Notes: a model not told the origin generated them from the sequence alone. Counted from the stretch's first letter, positions 36,519-45,547 are shown. The stretch is 64,000 bases of DNA from Phormidesmis priestleyi Ana (GCA_001314865.1 LJZR01000010.1:99373-163372), one strand, 5' to 3'. A program made the numbers and translations.

Positions 36519-37416
36519 TTAATCTCGACTCCGCTTCATAACGCCACCTTGGAAACCGACGACCGTTCTAATCTTTGGAATCCAAAGACCGAGAAAAGGC
36601 CATCTACTCGCAGGTTTTTTGAACATACCAGCTAGTTGCAGAAGCGCCCGCACACTAACATCCAGAGCCTACAAGTTAAGCTCTGGCTTAGCAAGCGGCA
36701 AAGCGACTTAATCTGCTTAGCCACACTGGAAAACAATTGATAGGGCTTTTTATGTTGAGAGCTTCAACCAAGGGTGTAAACCCTTTTGGGAGCTGCAAAA
36801 CTTACCTTACCTTTTCGCCTTTTTAGACTTGGAGGATGCGCTCACAAACAGTTCTCACAACCAGAGTGTCCACAATTAAAGTTGGAAGCCATTAGCCACA
36901 CAGAATTCTTTGCATAAAGACTTAAGATCTAGAGATCTAGTTAAGTCAACAAAGAGCTTTTAGCGTTTTTAGCAATGGCCGTTCTGGCAGCTGAACGCTG
37001 CGATCAAACCTGCGTTCCTCTAGTTTCCGTTAAACGGCGACAGTCTTTAATAATACATGTTTTTCTTGCTATGTCTACAAGGTTTTAAGCAAAAAGATCG
37101 GACTTTTATTTTGATTCCTTTTTTTGCTTAAAGATGTAGACACAGTTTTGAAATAGCCTGCATCTTAGCGAAAATGTATCATACCTTACTATTTCGCCTC
37201 TTGAACCTAAAAATTGATTTTTAAAGGTCGCTCACCAGTTTACTCACTTGTATCAGGAATTTTTCGTTTAGGGAGTTTTGTCCTCAAGACGGCAAGTCAT
37301 TAAGATGAGTCGTAGGGATTATTTTTTGAGCGCGTCTTATTTTTAAAGTAATATTTGACTAGATATATTACCCGACGCTATTTCGACCTGTCGTCTTTAT
37401 TACGCCGTAAATTCTT
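36519..37416. other. Intergenic region, 898 bp, between divergent rplC and ndhN
   Basis: The largest gene-free stretch in the window. It must carry the promoters of the S10 cluster (minus) and of ndhN (plus). Seen here: a 7-bp hairpin CCAGAGC...GCTCTGG (36662-36686), a long imperfect inverted repeat (37072-37142), AT-rich DNA and a TTGACT word at 37355. No tRNA or convincing protein gene. Confidence 0.65.
37072..37142. repeat. Long imperfect inverted repeat (possible hairpin)
   Basis: TGTCTACA (37072-37079) and TGTAGACA (37135-37142) are perfect end arms. Inside them TTAAGCAAAAA (37085-37095) pairs with TTTTTGCTTAA (37121-37131). The loop is about 25 nt. Roughly 20 paired positions in all. 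Confidence 0.75.
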
Positions 37417-37884
37417 ATGGGACTAATCGCATTTAATTCATTTACCCGTGACCTTGAAAAAGCGGGTGCGCTAGGCGTGCGAGTGCCTTTGGAGGGCGGA
37501 CACGAAGGGCGCTATCGGCGGCGGGCACGCGCTGCGGGCTACGAATGTACGCATATGACGGCGAGAGGACTGGGTGATTTGTCGGCTTATTTACTCGATA
37601 TTCACGGGGTGCGACCACCTCATCTGGGCAAAAAGAATCTGGATGATTCGGCGACAGGCGATCGCTATTTCATCCCCCCAATTGTCAGTTATCGTTTGAA
37701 GAGTCTCGCGCCTAAGTCAAAAGGGCTTTTGCTCTGGTTGATTGAGGGCCATATACTGTCTAGCCAAGAAATCAAATTTTTGACGACGCTGCCATCGCTA
37801 GAGCCTCAAGTAAAAGTGGTAGTAGAAGTTGGCGGCGATCGCGCCTTCACCTGGTTTCCTCTTACAGAAGCGATTGCTGCCTAA
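37417..37884 (+). CDS. ndhN: NAD(P)H-quinone oxidoreductase subunit N
   Basis: A 155-residue subunit of cyanobacterial/plastid NDH-1, the ferredoxin-plastoquinone oxidoreductase of cyclic electron flow, respiration and CO2 uptake. It sits in the peripheral arm. RVPLEGGHEGRYRRR, TARGLGDLSAYL, HGVRPPHLGKK and SPKSKGLLLWLIEGHILS-type sequence are NdhN hallmarks. The stop codon lies inside a 15-bp tandem repeat, and the gene may overlap ldpA. Confidence 0.95.
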   Translation: MGLIAFNSFTRDLEKAGALGVRVPLEGGHEGRYRRRARAAGYECTHMTARGLGDLSAYLLDIHGVRPPHLGKKNLDDSATGDRYFIPPIVSYRLKSLAPKSKGLLLWLIEGHILSSQEIKFLTTLPSLEPQVKVVVEVGGDRAFTWFPLTEAIAA

Positions 37885-39040
37885 CCCCAAACTGCCTAAC
37901 CTCAAACTGTCTAACCCTCAACAAAGAGCACCCTTACTCAAACCCTCTCCTCTGCGATCGCTTCAGTCAGGCAGCTGGTTCAAGCTGATTTGTGGTGCGA
38001 GCTATCAGGATTTGCCAGCGGTGAGGAATTTGACCCTGGCCTATGCCCTAGCAGGCGCTGACTGCATTGATGTAGCCGCCGATTTAGCGGTGATCTCAGC
38101 GGCTAAAGAGGGACTAGAAGTCGCAAAACAGCTGGCAAAGGCGCACTCACGTCCGTATCAGCAGCCATGGCTCATGGTCAGCATGAGCGCGGGGGAAGAT
38201 CCACACTTTCGTAAAGCCTGGTTTGATCCGAAGGTATGTCCGGCTGACTGCCCCCGGCCCTGCGAAAACATTTGTCCGGCTAGTGCGATCGCATCGACAG
38301 GCGGCATTATTCGCGATCGCTGCTATGGCTGCGGGCGGTGTTTGCCGGTGTGTCCATTGGGATTAATTGAGGCGCGATCGCAGCCAACCACGATAGATGC
38401 GATTGCCCGCCAAGTACTCACCCAGGCAGACGCCCTAGAAATTCATACCCAGGTCGGCCAGCTTGCAGCCGTCAAAACCCTGTGGCAGTCGATTGCCGCA
38501 CATACTACGCATCTTCAACTAATGTCTGTGAGCTGCCCCGATTCAGCAGGTTACATCAGTTACTTAAAAGATTTGCAGCAGTTAATGGGTATATCGCCTG
38601 AGATATCGCCGTCCAAGCCATTCTTTGGCCTGAGCTCCCATCAGAATGTTCAGAATGTTATGTGGCAGACAGACGGCAGGCCAATGAGCGGCGACATTGG
38701 CAAGGGAACCACTCACGCAGCCATTCGGCTAGCACAAAAAGTAATTGAGTCCGATGTAGTGGGTTTTATTCAGCTCGCAGGTGGGACAAACCAGTACACC
38801 GTACAAAAGTTAAAGAAACTTGGGTTGCTTGGCCGATCTTCTGAAAATGTCCAAAACGGCTACAAAATTGGGGATCGCGTCGTCTCCGGCATAGCCTATG
38901 GCAGCTTCGCCAGGCATCTACTCATGCCCATTATCAGTGAAACCCTTTATCTTGAAGAAGTATCCCCGATGTTATGGAAGGCGGTGGCGATCGCCGAATC
39001 CTTGGTGAAGCCGTTAAAACAGTCGGTCGTATCGAAGTAA
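37829..39040 (+). CDS. ldpA: LdpA, iron-sulfur circadian input protein
   Basis: In Synechococcus LdpA carries Fe-S clusters, senses redox state and tunes circadian period with light. Here the conserved body starts at about residue 45 (SGSWFKLICGASYQDLPAVRNL). Cysteine motifs CPADCPRPCENICP and CYGCGRCLPVCPLG fit two 4Fe-4S-type sites. The start is uncertain: TTG 37829 (403 residues) overlaps ndhN by 56 bp; TTG 37874 is an alternative. The N-terminal LPNPK/LPNLK/LSNPQ run comes from the 15-bp repeat and is probably not functional. Confidence 0.88.
   Translation: MAAIAPSPGFLLQKRLLPNPKLPNLKLSNPQQRAPLLKPSPLRSLQSGSWFKLICGASYQDLPAVRNLTLAYALAGADCIDVAADLAVISAAKEGLEVAKQLAKAHSRPYQQPWLMVSMSAGEDPHFRKAWFDPKVCPADCPRPCENICPASAIASTGGIIRDRCYGCGRCLPVCPLGLIEARSQPTTIDAIARQVLTQADALEIHTQVGQLAAVKTLWQSIAAHTTHLQLMSVSCPDSAGYISYLKDLQQLMGISPEISPSKPFFGLSSHQNVQNVMWQTDGRPMSGDIGKGTTHAAIRLAQKVIESDVVGFIQLAGGTNQYTVQKLKKLGLLGRSSENVQNGYKIGDRVVSGIAYGSFARHLLMPIISETLYLEEVSPMLWKAVAIAESLVKPLKQSVVSK
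37877..37921. repeat. 15-bp tandem repeat spanning the ndhN stop codon
   Basis: CTGCCTAACCCCAAA (37877-37891), CTGCCTAACCTCAAA (37892-37906) and CTGTCTAACCCTCAA (37907-37921). The first unit holds the ndhN stop; in the ldpA frame it encodes a 5-residue repeat. Confidence 0.9.
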
Positions 39041-39164
39041 ATCTGCCGGACTCGTTGTACTAGTCGTGATGGCTTGTTGGACTAGTCGCTAAGAGGTTTA
39101 CTAAGCCCAACGCTGGCTGATGTCTTTGATGACACTATCCCTTCGTTTGTAAAATTAGTTCTCT

Positions 39165-41147
39165 ATGCCGAGTTTTGACGACGACTTGTTTGAAAGGAGT
39201 CCTTCAGCGGAGCCTAACCAGGACACTTCCGCCAAAACGCCTCAGTCCCCACACACACAGAACGCCTCACAGAATTTACAAAATTCAGCGGCAGCCGCGT
39301 CGCCAGCGATTGAATCTGCGGCTGAATCCACTGCCATCACAGATGACTTACCGCAGCTGTTGGCCATTCTTCCGGCTTACATTCGCACCGTTCTGACAGA
39401 TCATCCAAAACGCAACCAACTGATTGAAATCATTTTGGATCTGGGCCGCAAGCCCGAAGCCAGGTTTTCTGAATCAGTAGAATACCTCTCTGAAACGCCT
39501 GTTTCTAAAGCCGACTTACAGCACTGCATCGACCGCGTTGGTCATTTTGGTGGAGATAATCGCGCCGGTCTAGAAAAAACATTGCACCGCATTAGTGCCA
39601 TTCGGAACCGAGCCGGTGAAGTCATTGGCTTGACCTGCCGCGTCGGTAGAGCCGTGTTTGGCACTATCGGCATGATTCGAGACCTAGTTGAAACCGGCGG
39701 ATCTATTTTGATGCTAGGTCGGCCTGGCGTTGGCAAAACAACCGCACTTAGAGAGATTGCTCGGGTGCTCGCTGACGATCTAATGAAACGGGTGGTCATT
39801 ATTGACACTTCTAACGAAATTGCGGGGGATGGAGATATTCCACATCCGGCAATCGGTCGCGCCCGGCGGATGCAGGTTGCCAAGCCTGAAAATCAGCATC
39901 AGGTGATGATTGAGGCCGTGGAAAACCACATGCCAGAAGTGATTGTGATTGATGAGATTGGGACCGAGCTGGAGGCGATCGCAGCTCGAACCATCGCTGA
40001 GCGAGGCGTACAGCTAGTGGGCACAGCTCACGGCAACCGATTAGAAAACCTGATCAAAAATCCGACCCTATGTGACTTGGTAGGCGGCATTCAATCGGTC
40101 ACGCTAGGCGATGATGAAGCCCGCCGTCGCGGTAGCCAAAAGAGCGTCCTAGAACGCAAAGCCCCGCCAACGTTTGATATCGCCGTAGAAATGCACGAGC
40201 GACAGCGCTGGGTCATTCATGAAGATGTTGCCAACACGGTGGATTTTCTGCTGCGCGGACGAGTGCCCGGTCAGCAAATTAGAGAAATTGACGTCAACAA
40301 TCAAATGGTCGTCACCAACGAGCCGCCACAGCATTCTGGCCTGGTGACCCCAGCCATTCGGTCTGACCGTCGGGGACAACTGAGAACAGGTAGCCTGAGG
40401 GGAGGCGCAGGCCAAGCCAGCACCGACGGCTGGAGAGCTTCAGGCAAAATGCGACCCCTTGGGTCTGATTCGTTTGGCAAGCGGGCCAGTCGCCCTGCCA
40501 TCGTGATCGATGATCAGCAGAGAACTCAAGCGCTGCTCAACGACACGCTCGTGCAGTTACCGCTATCACCCAATCGCATGGCGCAGGTTAGCAGCCCTGA
40601 GTTTGAGTCAGATGAGTTGGAGTTGGAGGCGGCGGACGATGATCGCACGCGCATCTATGCCTATGGCATCAGTCGTCAACAGCTAGATCATGTCGTCCGC
40701 ACGCTGGAGCTGCCCGTATCATTTACCAAGGATTTGGGATCGGCAGATGCTGTTTTGGCGCTGCGATCGCATCTCAAAAACCACTCTAAACTCAAGCAGG
40801 TTGCCCAAGCTCGTCAGGTGCCAATCTACACCGTTAAATCCAACAGCATCCCTCAAATCACCCGTTCTTTGCGACGAGTACTCGATTTAGACGACGACGG
40901 CGAAACCATAGAGGCGATCAATCTAGATCTGTTTACCCACAGCGGCGCAGATGATGAGTTAGAAGCGCTAGAAGAAGCAAGGCTAGCCGTTGAGCAAATT
41001 GTGATTCCAAAAAGCCAGCCGGTAGAACTATTGCCGCGATCGCCTAAAATTCGCAAGATGCAGCATGAGCTAGCCGAGCACTATCGGCTAAAATCACTCA
41101 GCTTTGGAGATGAACCCAACCGACGGCTGAGGATTTTTCCTGCCTAA
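39165..41147 (+). CDS. Ycf45-like AAA ATPase with C-terminal R3H domain
   Basis: A 660-residue protein of the Ycf45/SpoIIIAA-like ATPase family found in cyanobacteria and some plastids. A polar N-terminal tail (about 1-60) precedes the ATPase core: Walker A GRPGVGKTT (185-193), Walker B EVIVIDEIG, and a sensor region TAHGNRLENLIKNP. A variable linker follows (about 400-480). The last part is an R3H single-strand nucleic-acid-binding domain (KMQHELAEHYRLKSLSFG, PNRRLRIFP). The role is unknown. It lies between ldpA and psb27 on the same strand, with separate spacers. Confidence 0.88.
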   Translation: MPSFDDDLFERSPSAEPNQDTSAKTPQSPHTQNASQNLQNSAAAASPAIESAAESTAITDDLPQLLAILPAYIRTVLTDHPKRNQLIEIILDLGRKPEARFSESVEYLSETPVSKADLQHCIDRVGHFGGDNRAGLEKTLHRISAIRNRAGEVIGLTCRVGRAVFGTIGMIRDLVETGGSILMLGRPGVGKTTALREIARVLADDLMKRVVIIDTSNEIAGDGDIPHPAIGRARRMQVAKPENQHQVMIEAVENHMPEVIVIDEIGTELEAIAARTIAERGVQLVGTAHGNRLENLIKNPTLCDLVGGIQSVTLGDDEARRRGSQKSVLERKAPPTFDIAVEMHERQRWVIHEDVANTVDFLLRGRVPGQQIREIDVNNQMVVTNEPPQHSGLVTPAIRSDRRGQLRTGSLRGGAGQASTDGWRASGKMRPLGSDSFGKRASRPAIVIDDQQRTQALLNDTLVQLPLSPNRMAQVSSPEFESDELELEAADDDRTRIYAYGISRQQLDHVVRTLELPVSFTKDLGSADAVLALRSHLKNHSKLKQVAQARQVPIYTVKSNSIPQITRSLRRVLDLDDDGETIEAINLDLFTHSGADDELEALEEARLAVEQIVIPKSQPVELLPRSPKIRKMQHELAEHYRLKSLSFGDEPNRRLRIFPA

Positions 41148-41182
41148 AAAAATCCTGCCTAAAAAAGCCTAAAAAATAGGCT
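41138..41182. repeat. Stop-codon duplication and small hairpin after the Ycf45-like gene
   Basis: TCCTGCCTAAAAAA (from 41138) contains the gene's stop and is repeated at 41153, period 15, with a shorter third copy. AGCCTA/TAGGCT (41166-41182) then forms a 6-bp stem. Confidence 0.8.
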
Positions 41183-41195
41183 GCTCCAATTCCCT

Positions 41196-41229
41196 CCTGA
41201 TTCAATTAAATACACGCGGTTGAATCAGG
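41196..41229 (+). terminator. Hairpin, possible terminator before psb27
   Basis: CCTGATTCAA (41196-41205) and TTGAATCAGG (41220-41229) form a perfect 10-bp stem with a 14-nt loop. No T-run follows, so termination is uncertain. Confidence 0.45.
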
Positions 41230-41274
41230 GGGATCGCTCTCTCTTAGGGACTATTCTCGAAGTCCCCCGTCAGA

Positions 41275-41306
41275 TTAAGATACTAACTGGTTAAGATACT
41301 AACTGG
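41275..41306. repeat. 16-bp perfect direct repeat
   Basis: TTAAGATACTAACTGG at 41275-41290 and 41291-41306, 36 bp upstream of psb27. Confidence 0.85.
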
Positions 41307-41341
41307 ACTAAAGCTACTGTTCGCCAACCTTCCGTTCTTTT

Positions 41342-41758
41342 ATGAAAAGCCTATTATCTCGAATATTTGCGCTCATGCTGGTCGCCGTCATTGGCCTGAC
41401 TGGCGGCCTAACCGGCTGTAGTGCAGTTGGCCCTAGCGATGGCCTCACTGGCAACTACAGTGATGACACCATCGCCATGATCGACAGCCTCAGAGAATCG
41501 ATTGCCCTCCCCAAAGACGCACCTAACAAAATAGAGTTGCAAAATGAAGCCAAGCAAAAAATCAATGACTTTGCCTCCCGCTATCGGCGTGACACCAATG
41601 TCTCTAACCTAAGCTCTTTCGCCACCATGCGAACTGCGCTCAACGCCTTGGCTGGCCACTACAGCGCCTACCCCAATCGCCCCGTCCCTCCCAAGCTTCA
41701 GGAGCGGTTAGAGCAGGAATTTAAGCAGGTAGAAGCAGCCCTTCGCCGAGGCGCTTAG
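41342..41758 (+). CDS. psb27: Photosystem II repair/assembly lipoprotein Psb27
   Basis: A 138-residue lumenal protein that binds CP43 on assembling PSII and keeps the manganese site open until maturation. The signal peptide ends in a lipobox (GGLTGCS, lipidated Cys about residue 26). The mature four-helix part has GNYSDDTIAMIDSLRESI, NDFASRYRRDTNVSNLSSFATM and LNALAGHYSAYPNRPVP, matching Psb27. Its own promoter is likely, as about 195 bp separate it from the upstream gene. Confidence 0.95.
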   Translation: MKSLLSRIFALMLVAVIGLTGGLTGCSAVGPSDGLTGNYSDDTIAMIDSLRESIALPKDAPNKIELQNEAKQKINDFASRYRRDTNVSNLSSFATMRTALNALAGHYSAYPNRPVPPKLQERLEQEFKQVEAALRRGA

Positions 41759-41806
41759 GCCCACTTTCACCCAGCCCTAATTCAAGCTCTAATTTAAGAA
41801 TCTCTC

Positions 41807-41858
41807 AAAGATCTGCAAATCTGTCTGAGACTTGTCTTGCTCAGATGTGCAGATCTTT
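41807..41858 (+). terminator. Long hairpin between psb27 and rpmJ
   Basis: AAAGATCTGCA (41807-41817) and TGCAGATCTTT (41848-41858) form a perfect 11-bp stem. The 30-nt interior can fold further (CTGAG with CTCAG). It lies 44 bp before rpmJ. It could end psb27 transcripts or act in the ribosomal operon leader. Confidence 0.6.
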
Positions 41859-41901
41859 GTTAGCATTATGAACCTGTTTAGTAAAATAAAAACTTTGGGA
41901 C

Positions 41902-42015
41902 ATGAAAGTCCGCGCATCTGTACGAAAAATGTGTGAAAAATGCCGAGTTATTCGCCGTCGCGGTCGGGTAATGGTCATTTGTTCTAACCCCAAGCACAAG
42001 CAGCGCCAGGGTTAG
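41902..42015 (+). CDS. rpmJ: Ribosomal protein L36
   Basis: A 37-residue zinc-ribbon ribosomal protein. It begins [14 protein letters not shown] and ends [10 protein letters not shown], with the Cys-Cys-Cys-His zinc set (C11, C14, C27, H32). First gene of the plus-strand ribosomal block; normally it directly follows infA. Confidence 0.96.
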   Translation: MKVRASVRKMCEKCRVIRRRGRVMVICSNPKHKQRQG

Positions 42016-42206
42016 ACTCAATTGGCTTCGGCATCAGAAGTATCAAAGACCAACTTCGGCATTAGCCAAGTTATTGAGATACTGAGATATCCAGACAAAG
42101 ATTCAGATAACAAGACCAGATAACGGCAGAGAGCAAAACAACTGCCATAGTTCATGATTTTCGTTCGCGCAATTAGGCGAACAGGCAAGCGAGGGAGAAA
42201 TAATCG

Positions 42207-42587
42207 GTGGCACGGATTGCGGGCGTTGACCTGCCAAGAGACAAACGGATAGAAATCGGCCTAACCTACATCTATGGTGTGGGTTTAAGCCGGGCTCAAG
42301 AAATTATCGAGAAAACCGGCGTCAACCCTGACGTTCGGGTAAAAGATCTTGAAGACGCTGATGTCATCAAGCTCAGAGAGACTGTCGAAGGCGATTACCT
42401 AATTGAAGGTGATTTGCGTCGTCAGGTAAATATGAACATCAAGCGACTGATGGACATCGGTTGCTATCGAGGGCGTCGTCATCGTGTGGGCCTACCCGTA
42501 CGTGGACAGCGAACTCGCACCAATAGCCGCACTCGTCGCAGTGGTAAGCGAACGATTGCAGGTAAGAAAAAGGCACCACGCAAGTAA
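42207..42587 (+). CDS. rpsM: Ribosomal protein S13
   Basis: A 126-residue 30S head protein contacting the P-site tRNA. GTG 42207 with GGGAGAAA upstream gives [21 protein letters not shown]. The C-terminal [24 protein letters not shown] is standard. Confidence 0.97.
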   Translation: MARIAGVDLPRDKRIEIGLTYIYGVGLSRAQEIIEKTGVNPDVRVKDLEDADVIKLRETVEGDYLIEGDLRRQVNMNIKRLMDIGCYRGRRHRVGLPVRGQRTRTNSRTRRSGKRTIAGKKKAPRK

Positions 42588-42650
42588 ATTGCAGTGAGCT
42601 CTAGCCGCTGATTAGCCGTTTTTTCGGTTTACGCAGCCGTTAGATGACAG

Positions 42651-42686
42651 GGGCGCGACTGATGTTTGGTCAGTTCGCGTTTTTGC
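42651..42686 (+). terminator. Terminator-like hairpin inside the ribosomal operon (rpsM-rpsK)
   Basis: GCGCGACTGA (42653-42662) pairs with TCAGTTCGCG (42670-42679) with one bulge, followed by TTTTTGCG. It resembles a rho-independent terminator 65 bp after rpsM, though rpsK and rpoA lie downstream. Confidence 0.55.
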
Positions 42687-42785
42687 GTGAAATTCTAGAA
42701 GTGAAGCTAAGCATGTCTTCTAGTGAACGCGACCTAATCCATATGACGTAAGCATTACTTTGAACACCTCGGATACCTAGACCCA

Positions 42786-43178
42786 ATGGCAAAACCGATT
42801 CGTAAGACCGGACCCCGTAAGCAGAAAAAAAACATTCCTAACGGAGTCGCCCATATTCAGTCCACTTTTAACAACACCATCGTGACCATCACCGATGCTA
42901 CCGGTAACGCGGTATCTTGGGCTTCGGCAGGTTCGAGTGGCTTCAAAGGCGCAAAGAAAGGAACCCCCTTTGCAGCCCAAACAGCGGCTGATAGCGCGGC
43001 TCGTCGTGCCATTGATCAGGGCATGCGGCAGTGCGAAGTTCAGGTCAGTGGCCCTGGCTCAGGTAGAGAAACGGCGATTCGGGCACTACAAGGTGCCGGC
43101 CTTGAAATTACCCTCATTCGAGATGTGACGCCGATTCCTCACAATGGTTGCCGCCCCCCTAAGCGACGCAGAGTTTAA
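42786..43178 (+). CDS. rpsK: Ribosomal protein S11
   Basis: A 130-residue platform protein of the 30S subunit. [15 protein letters not shown] and [20 protein letters not shown], then [18 protein letters not shown], are near-invariant uS11 sequence. The rpsM-rpsK spacer is unusually long (198 bp) and holds a hairpin. Confidence 0.98.
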   Translation: MAKPIRKTGPRKQKKNIPNGVAHIQSTFNNTIVTITDATGNAVSWASAGSSGFKGAKKGTPFAAQTAADSAARRAIDQGMRQCEVQVSGPGSGRETAIRALQGAGLEITLIRDVTPIPHNGCRPPKRRRV

Positions 43179-43259
43179 AACCGATTTTGCCTAAGCATAG
43201 GCCTAGGTCAAGACAGCTACAGATAAAGACAGCTACAGAGCAAAGAGAGAGGTTGGTGA

Positions 43260-44204
43260 ATGGCATTTCAAGTTGATTGCGTAGAGTCCATTGTTGAAAA
43301 TGACCAAAGTCAGTACAGTCGGTTTGTCATTGAGCCGTTAGAGCGCAGTCAGGGAACAACGGTGGGTAACGCCCTCCGTCGAGTTTTGCTTTCTAACTTA
43401 GAAGGTACGGCTGTGACATCGGTGAGAATTGCAGGCGCAAGTCATGAATTTTCTACGATTCCGGGTGTACGAGAAGATGTGCTAGACATCTTGCTCAACA
43501 TGAAGGAAACAGTGCTAAAGAGCTATGCAAATCAGCCCCAGATTGGTCGCCTGATTGTGCAAGGCCCTGCTAAGGTAACGGCGGCTAATTTTGATTTACC
43601 CTCAGAGGTAGAGCTCATTAGCACCGATCGCTACATTGCATCTGTTTCGGCAGGACATACGCTGGAAATGGAGTTTCGGATCGAGAAAGGCAAGGGCTAT
43701 CGTGCCATTGACCGCAGTCGAGAAGAAACGGGCGGCGTTGATTTCATGCAAATTGACGCGGTATTTATGCCGATTCGCAAGGTTAACTACAGCGTAGAGA
43801 ACTATCTGGACCCTACGGGCGATCGCAAAGACCGCCTAGTAATGGAGATTTGGACAAACGGCAGCCTCACCGCTCAACAGGCCATGAGCGAAGCAGCGGC
43901 GCTGCTAGTAGATATGTTCAGTCCGCTCAAGGATGTCACCCTTGAGCCTAAGCGCGACGAAGATGTCAAAGAAGAAGATCCTACCTATCAAATTCCCATT
44001 GAGGAGTTGCAGCTGTCGGTTCGCGCCTACAACTGTTTAAAGCGAGCGCAAATTAACGCTGTTTCAGATCTGCTCGACTACAGCCAAGAAGATTTGCTAG
44101 AGATCAAAAACTTTGGTCAAAAATCGGCTGAGGAAGTCGTTGAGGCGCTTCGGGTTCACCTCGGTATTATGCTGCCGTTAGAGAAACCGGCCAAGTCTGT
44201 ATAG
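43260..44204 (+). CDS. rpoA: RNA polymerase alpha subunit
   Basis: A 314-residue subunit. The N-terminal assembly domain has SRFVIEPLERSQGTTVGNALRRVLLSNLEG. The C-terminal DNA- and activator-binding domain (about 240-305) has LSVRAYNCLKRAQINAVSDLL and LEIKNFGQKSAEEVVEAL. An acidic linker joins them. A HIP1 site is at about 43818. Confidence 0.98.
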   Translation: MAFQVDCVESIVENDQSQYSRFVIEPLERSQGTTVGNALRRVLLSNLEGTAVTSVRIAGASHEFSTIPGVREDVLDILLNMKETVLKSYANQPQIGRLIVQGPAKVTAANFDLPSEVELISTDRYIASVSAGHTLEMEFRIEKGKGYRAIDRSREETGGVDFMQIDAVFMPIRKVNYSVENYLDPTGDRKDRLVMEIWTNGSLTAQQAMSEAAALLVDMFSPLKDVTLEPKRDEDVKEEDPTYQIPIEELQLSVRAYNCLKRAQINAVSDLLDYSQEDLLEIKNFGQKSAEEVVEALRVHLGIMLPLEKPAKSV

Positions 44205-44248
44205 CGCCTTATTTTTTTTAAGAACACAGTTAGGAAGGGAGAAAAACA

Positions 44249-44599
44249 ATGCGACATGGTTGTCGTACACCAAAATTAGGTAAGGCTGCTGACCAGCGTA
44301 AAGCCTTGATGAGAGCACTGACCACTGAGCTCATTCGCAACGGTCGGATCAAAACGACTGAAGTGCGTGCCAAAGCCATTCGGGCCGAAGCAGACCGGAT
44401 GGTCACCTTGGCCAAAGATGGCTCGCTGTCTGCGCGTCGTAAAGCCATGGGATATATATACGATAAGCAGCTAGTTCACGCTTTGTTTGACCAAGCACCC
44501 GAGCGCTATGCTGATCGTAAGGGTGGCTATACACGCATTGTACGGACGGTTAGCCGTCGTGGTGACAATGCCCGGATGGCCATTATTGAGCTGACTTAA
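44249..44599 (+). CDS. rplQ: Ribosomal protein L17
   Basis: A 116-residue 50S protein at the exit region. [22 protein letters not shown] and [24 protein letters not shown] identify bL17. The final codons and stop are duplicated 11 bp downstream. Confidence 0.97.
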   Translation: MRHGCRTPKLGKAADQRKALMRALTTELIRNGRIKTTEVRAKAIRAEADRMVTLAKDGSLSARRKAMGYIYDKQLVHALFDQAPERYADRKGGYTRIVRTVSRRGDNARMAIIELT

Positions 44600-44610
44600 A
44601 GCTGACTTAA
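44589..44610. repeat. 11-bp duplication of the rplQ 3' end
   Basis: AGCTGACTTAA (44589-44599, including the stop) is repeated perfectly at 44600-44610. Confidence 0.85.
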
Positions 44611-44624
44611 ATAAACGACTCTGA

Positions 44625-44672
44625 ATCTAGACTCTGAATCCATCTGAATCTATCTGAATCCATCTGAATCCA
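44625..44672. repeat. 10-bp tandem repeat before truA
   Basis: CATCTGAATC-type units at 44641, 44651 and 44661, with degenerate copies upstream from about 44625. Confidence 0.85.
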
Positions 44673-45521
44673 TTGGTGATTTCTAACCAGCTAGCGAACT
44701 TGCCTCAGAATAAGCAAAGTACTCACCGAGTTGCATTGATTATTCAGTATAAGGGCACTGAGTTTCACGGTTGGCAGCGCCAGCGCAAAGAGCGAACTGT
44801 GCAAGCTGAGATCGAAGCAGTGATCGCATCGGTCTTGGGCTATCACACCTCGCTTCAAGGCGCAGGTAGAACCGATAGGGGCGTTCATGCAGCCGCACAG
44901 GCCGCGCATTTTGAAGCCCCAAAGGCGATCCCCGCTAAGCGGTGGGCGACTATCATCAATAACCGACTGCTCAATGACATTGTTATTAGAGCCTCCGCTG
45001 CTGTTCCAGACGACTGGCACGCTCAGTTTTCAGCCCAATGGCGGCGCTACCGCTATACGATTTATACCGGCAAGTATCCCAACCTGTTTGTGATGCCTTA
45101 CGTGTGGCACTACTACCACCAGTTATTAGACGAAAGCCTAATGCTGGCCGCGTTGACCCCCCTAGTGGGTTATCATAATTTAGCCGCATTTCATCGTGCA
45201 GGTTCAGACAGGGCTCACTCGTGGGTAGAAATGCAGGACATACAGTGCCATCGCTTTGGCCAGTTTGTCCAGGTAGAGCTTCAAGCCAAAGGTTTCTTGT
45301 ACGGCATGGTTCGCTTAATCATGGGTCTCGTTGTTGAGGTAGGGCAGTCACAACTAACGCCTGAGGCATTCACGGCTATTTGGCGTAATCAGCACCGTGA
45401 TTTGGTAAAATATTCAGCTCCCCCCCAAGGGCTTTGTCTTTTGCGAGTCGGCTATCCCCATTTTCCTTTCCCAGCCGAGGCTTGGGTCGATACTCAGCCC
45501 CAATTTTCACTCCCTTCTTAA
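44673..45521 (+). CDS. truA: tRNA pseudouridine(38-40) synthase
   Basis: About 282 residues; isomerises U38-U40 of tRNA anticodon stems. The catalytic Asp is in GAGRTDRGVHA; IQYKGTEFHGWQRQ opens the domain, and KGFLYGMVRLIMG and HRDLVKYSAPPQGLCL are conserved. The start is TTG 44673 or GTG 44676; neither has a clear ribosome site. The position after rplQ is the usual cyanobacterial order. Confidence 0.95.
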   Translation: MVISNQLANLPQNKQSTHRVALIIQYKGTEFHGWQRQRKERTVQAEIEAVIASVLGYHTSLQGAGRTDRGVHAAAQAAHFEAPKAIPAKRWATIINNRLLNDIVIRASAAVPDDWHAQFSAQWRRYRYTIYTGKYPNLFVMPYVWHYYHQLLDESLMLAALTPLVGYHNLAAFHRAGSDRAHSWVEMQDIQCHRFGQFVQVELQAKGFLYGMVRLIMGLVVEVGQSQLTPEAFTAIWRNQHRDLVKYSAPPQGLCLLRVGYPHFPFPAEAWVDTQPQFSLPS

Positions 45522-45547
45522 ATTTCTCTGATCGATTACTCTTCCAG

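Noticed and set aside
37057..37131. 24-codon hydrophobic frame (MFFLLCLQ start)
   Set aside because: It coincides with an inverted repeat, has no ribosome site and matches no known small photosynthetic subunit.
36519..37416. tRNA or other stable RNA in the largest gap
   Set aside because: No TPsiC-like GTTCRA motif with matching acceptor arms was found.
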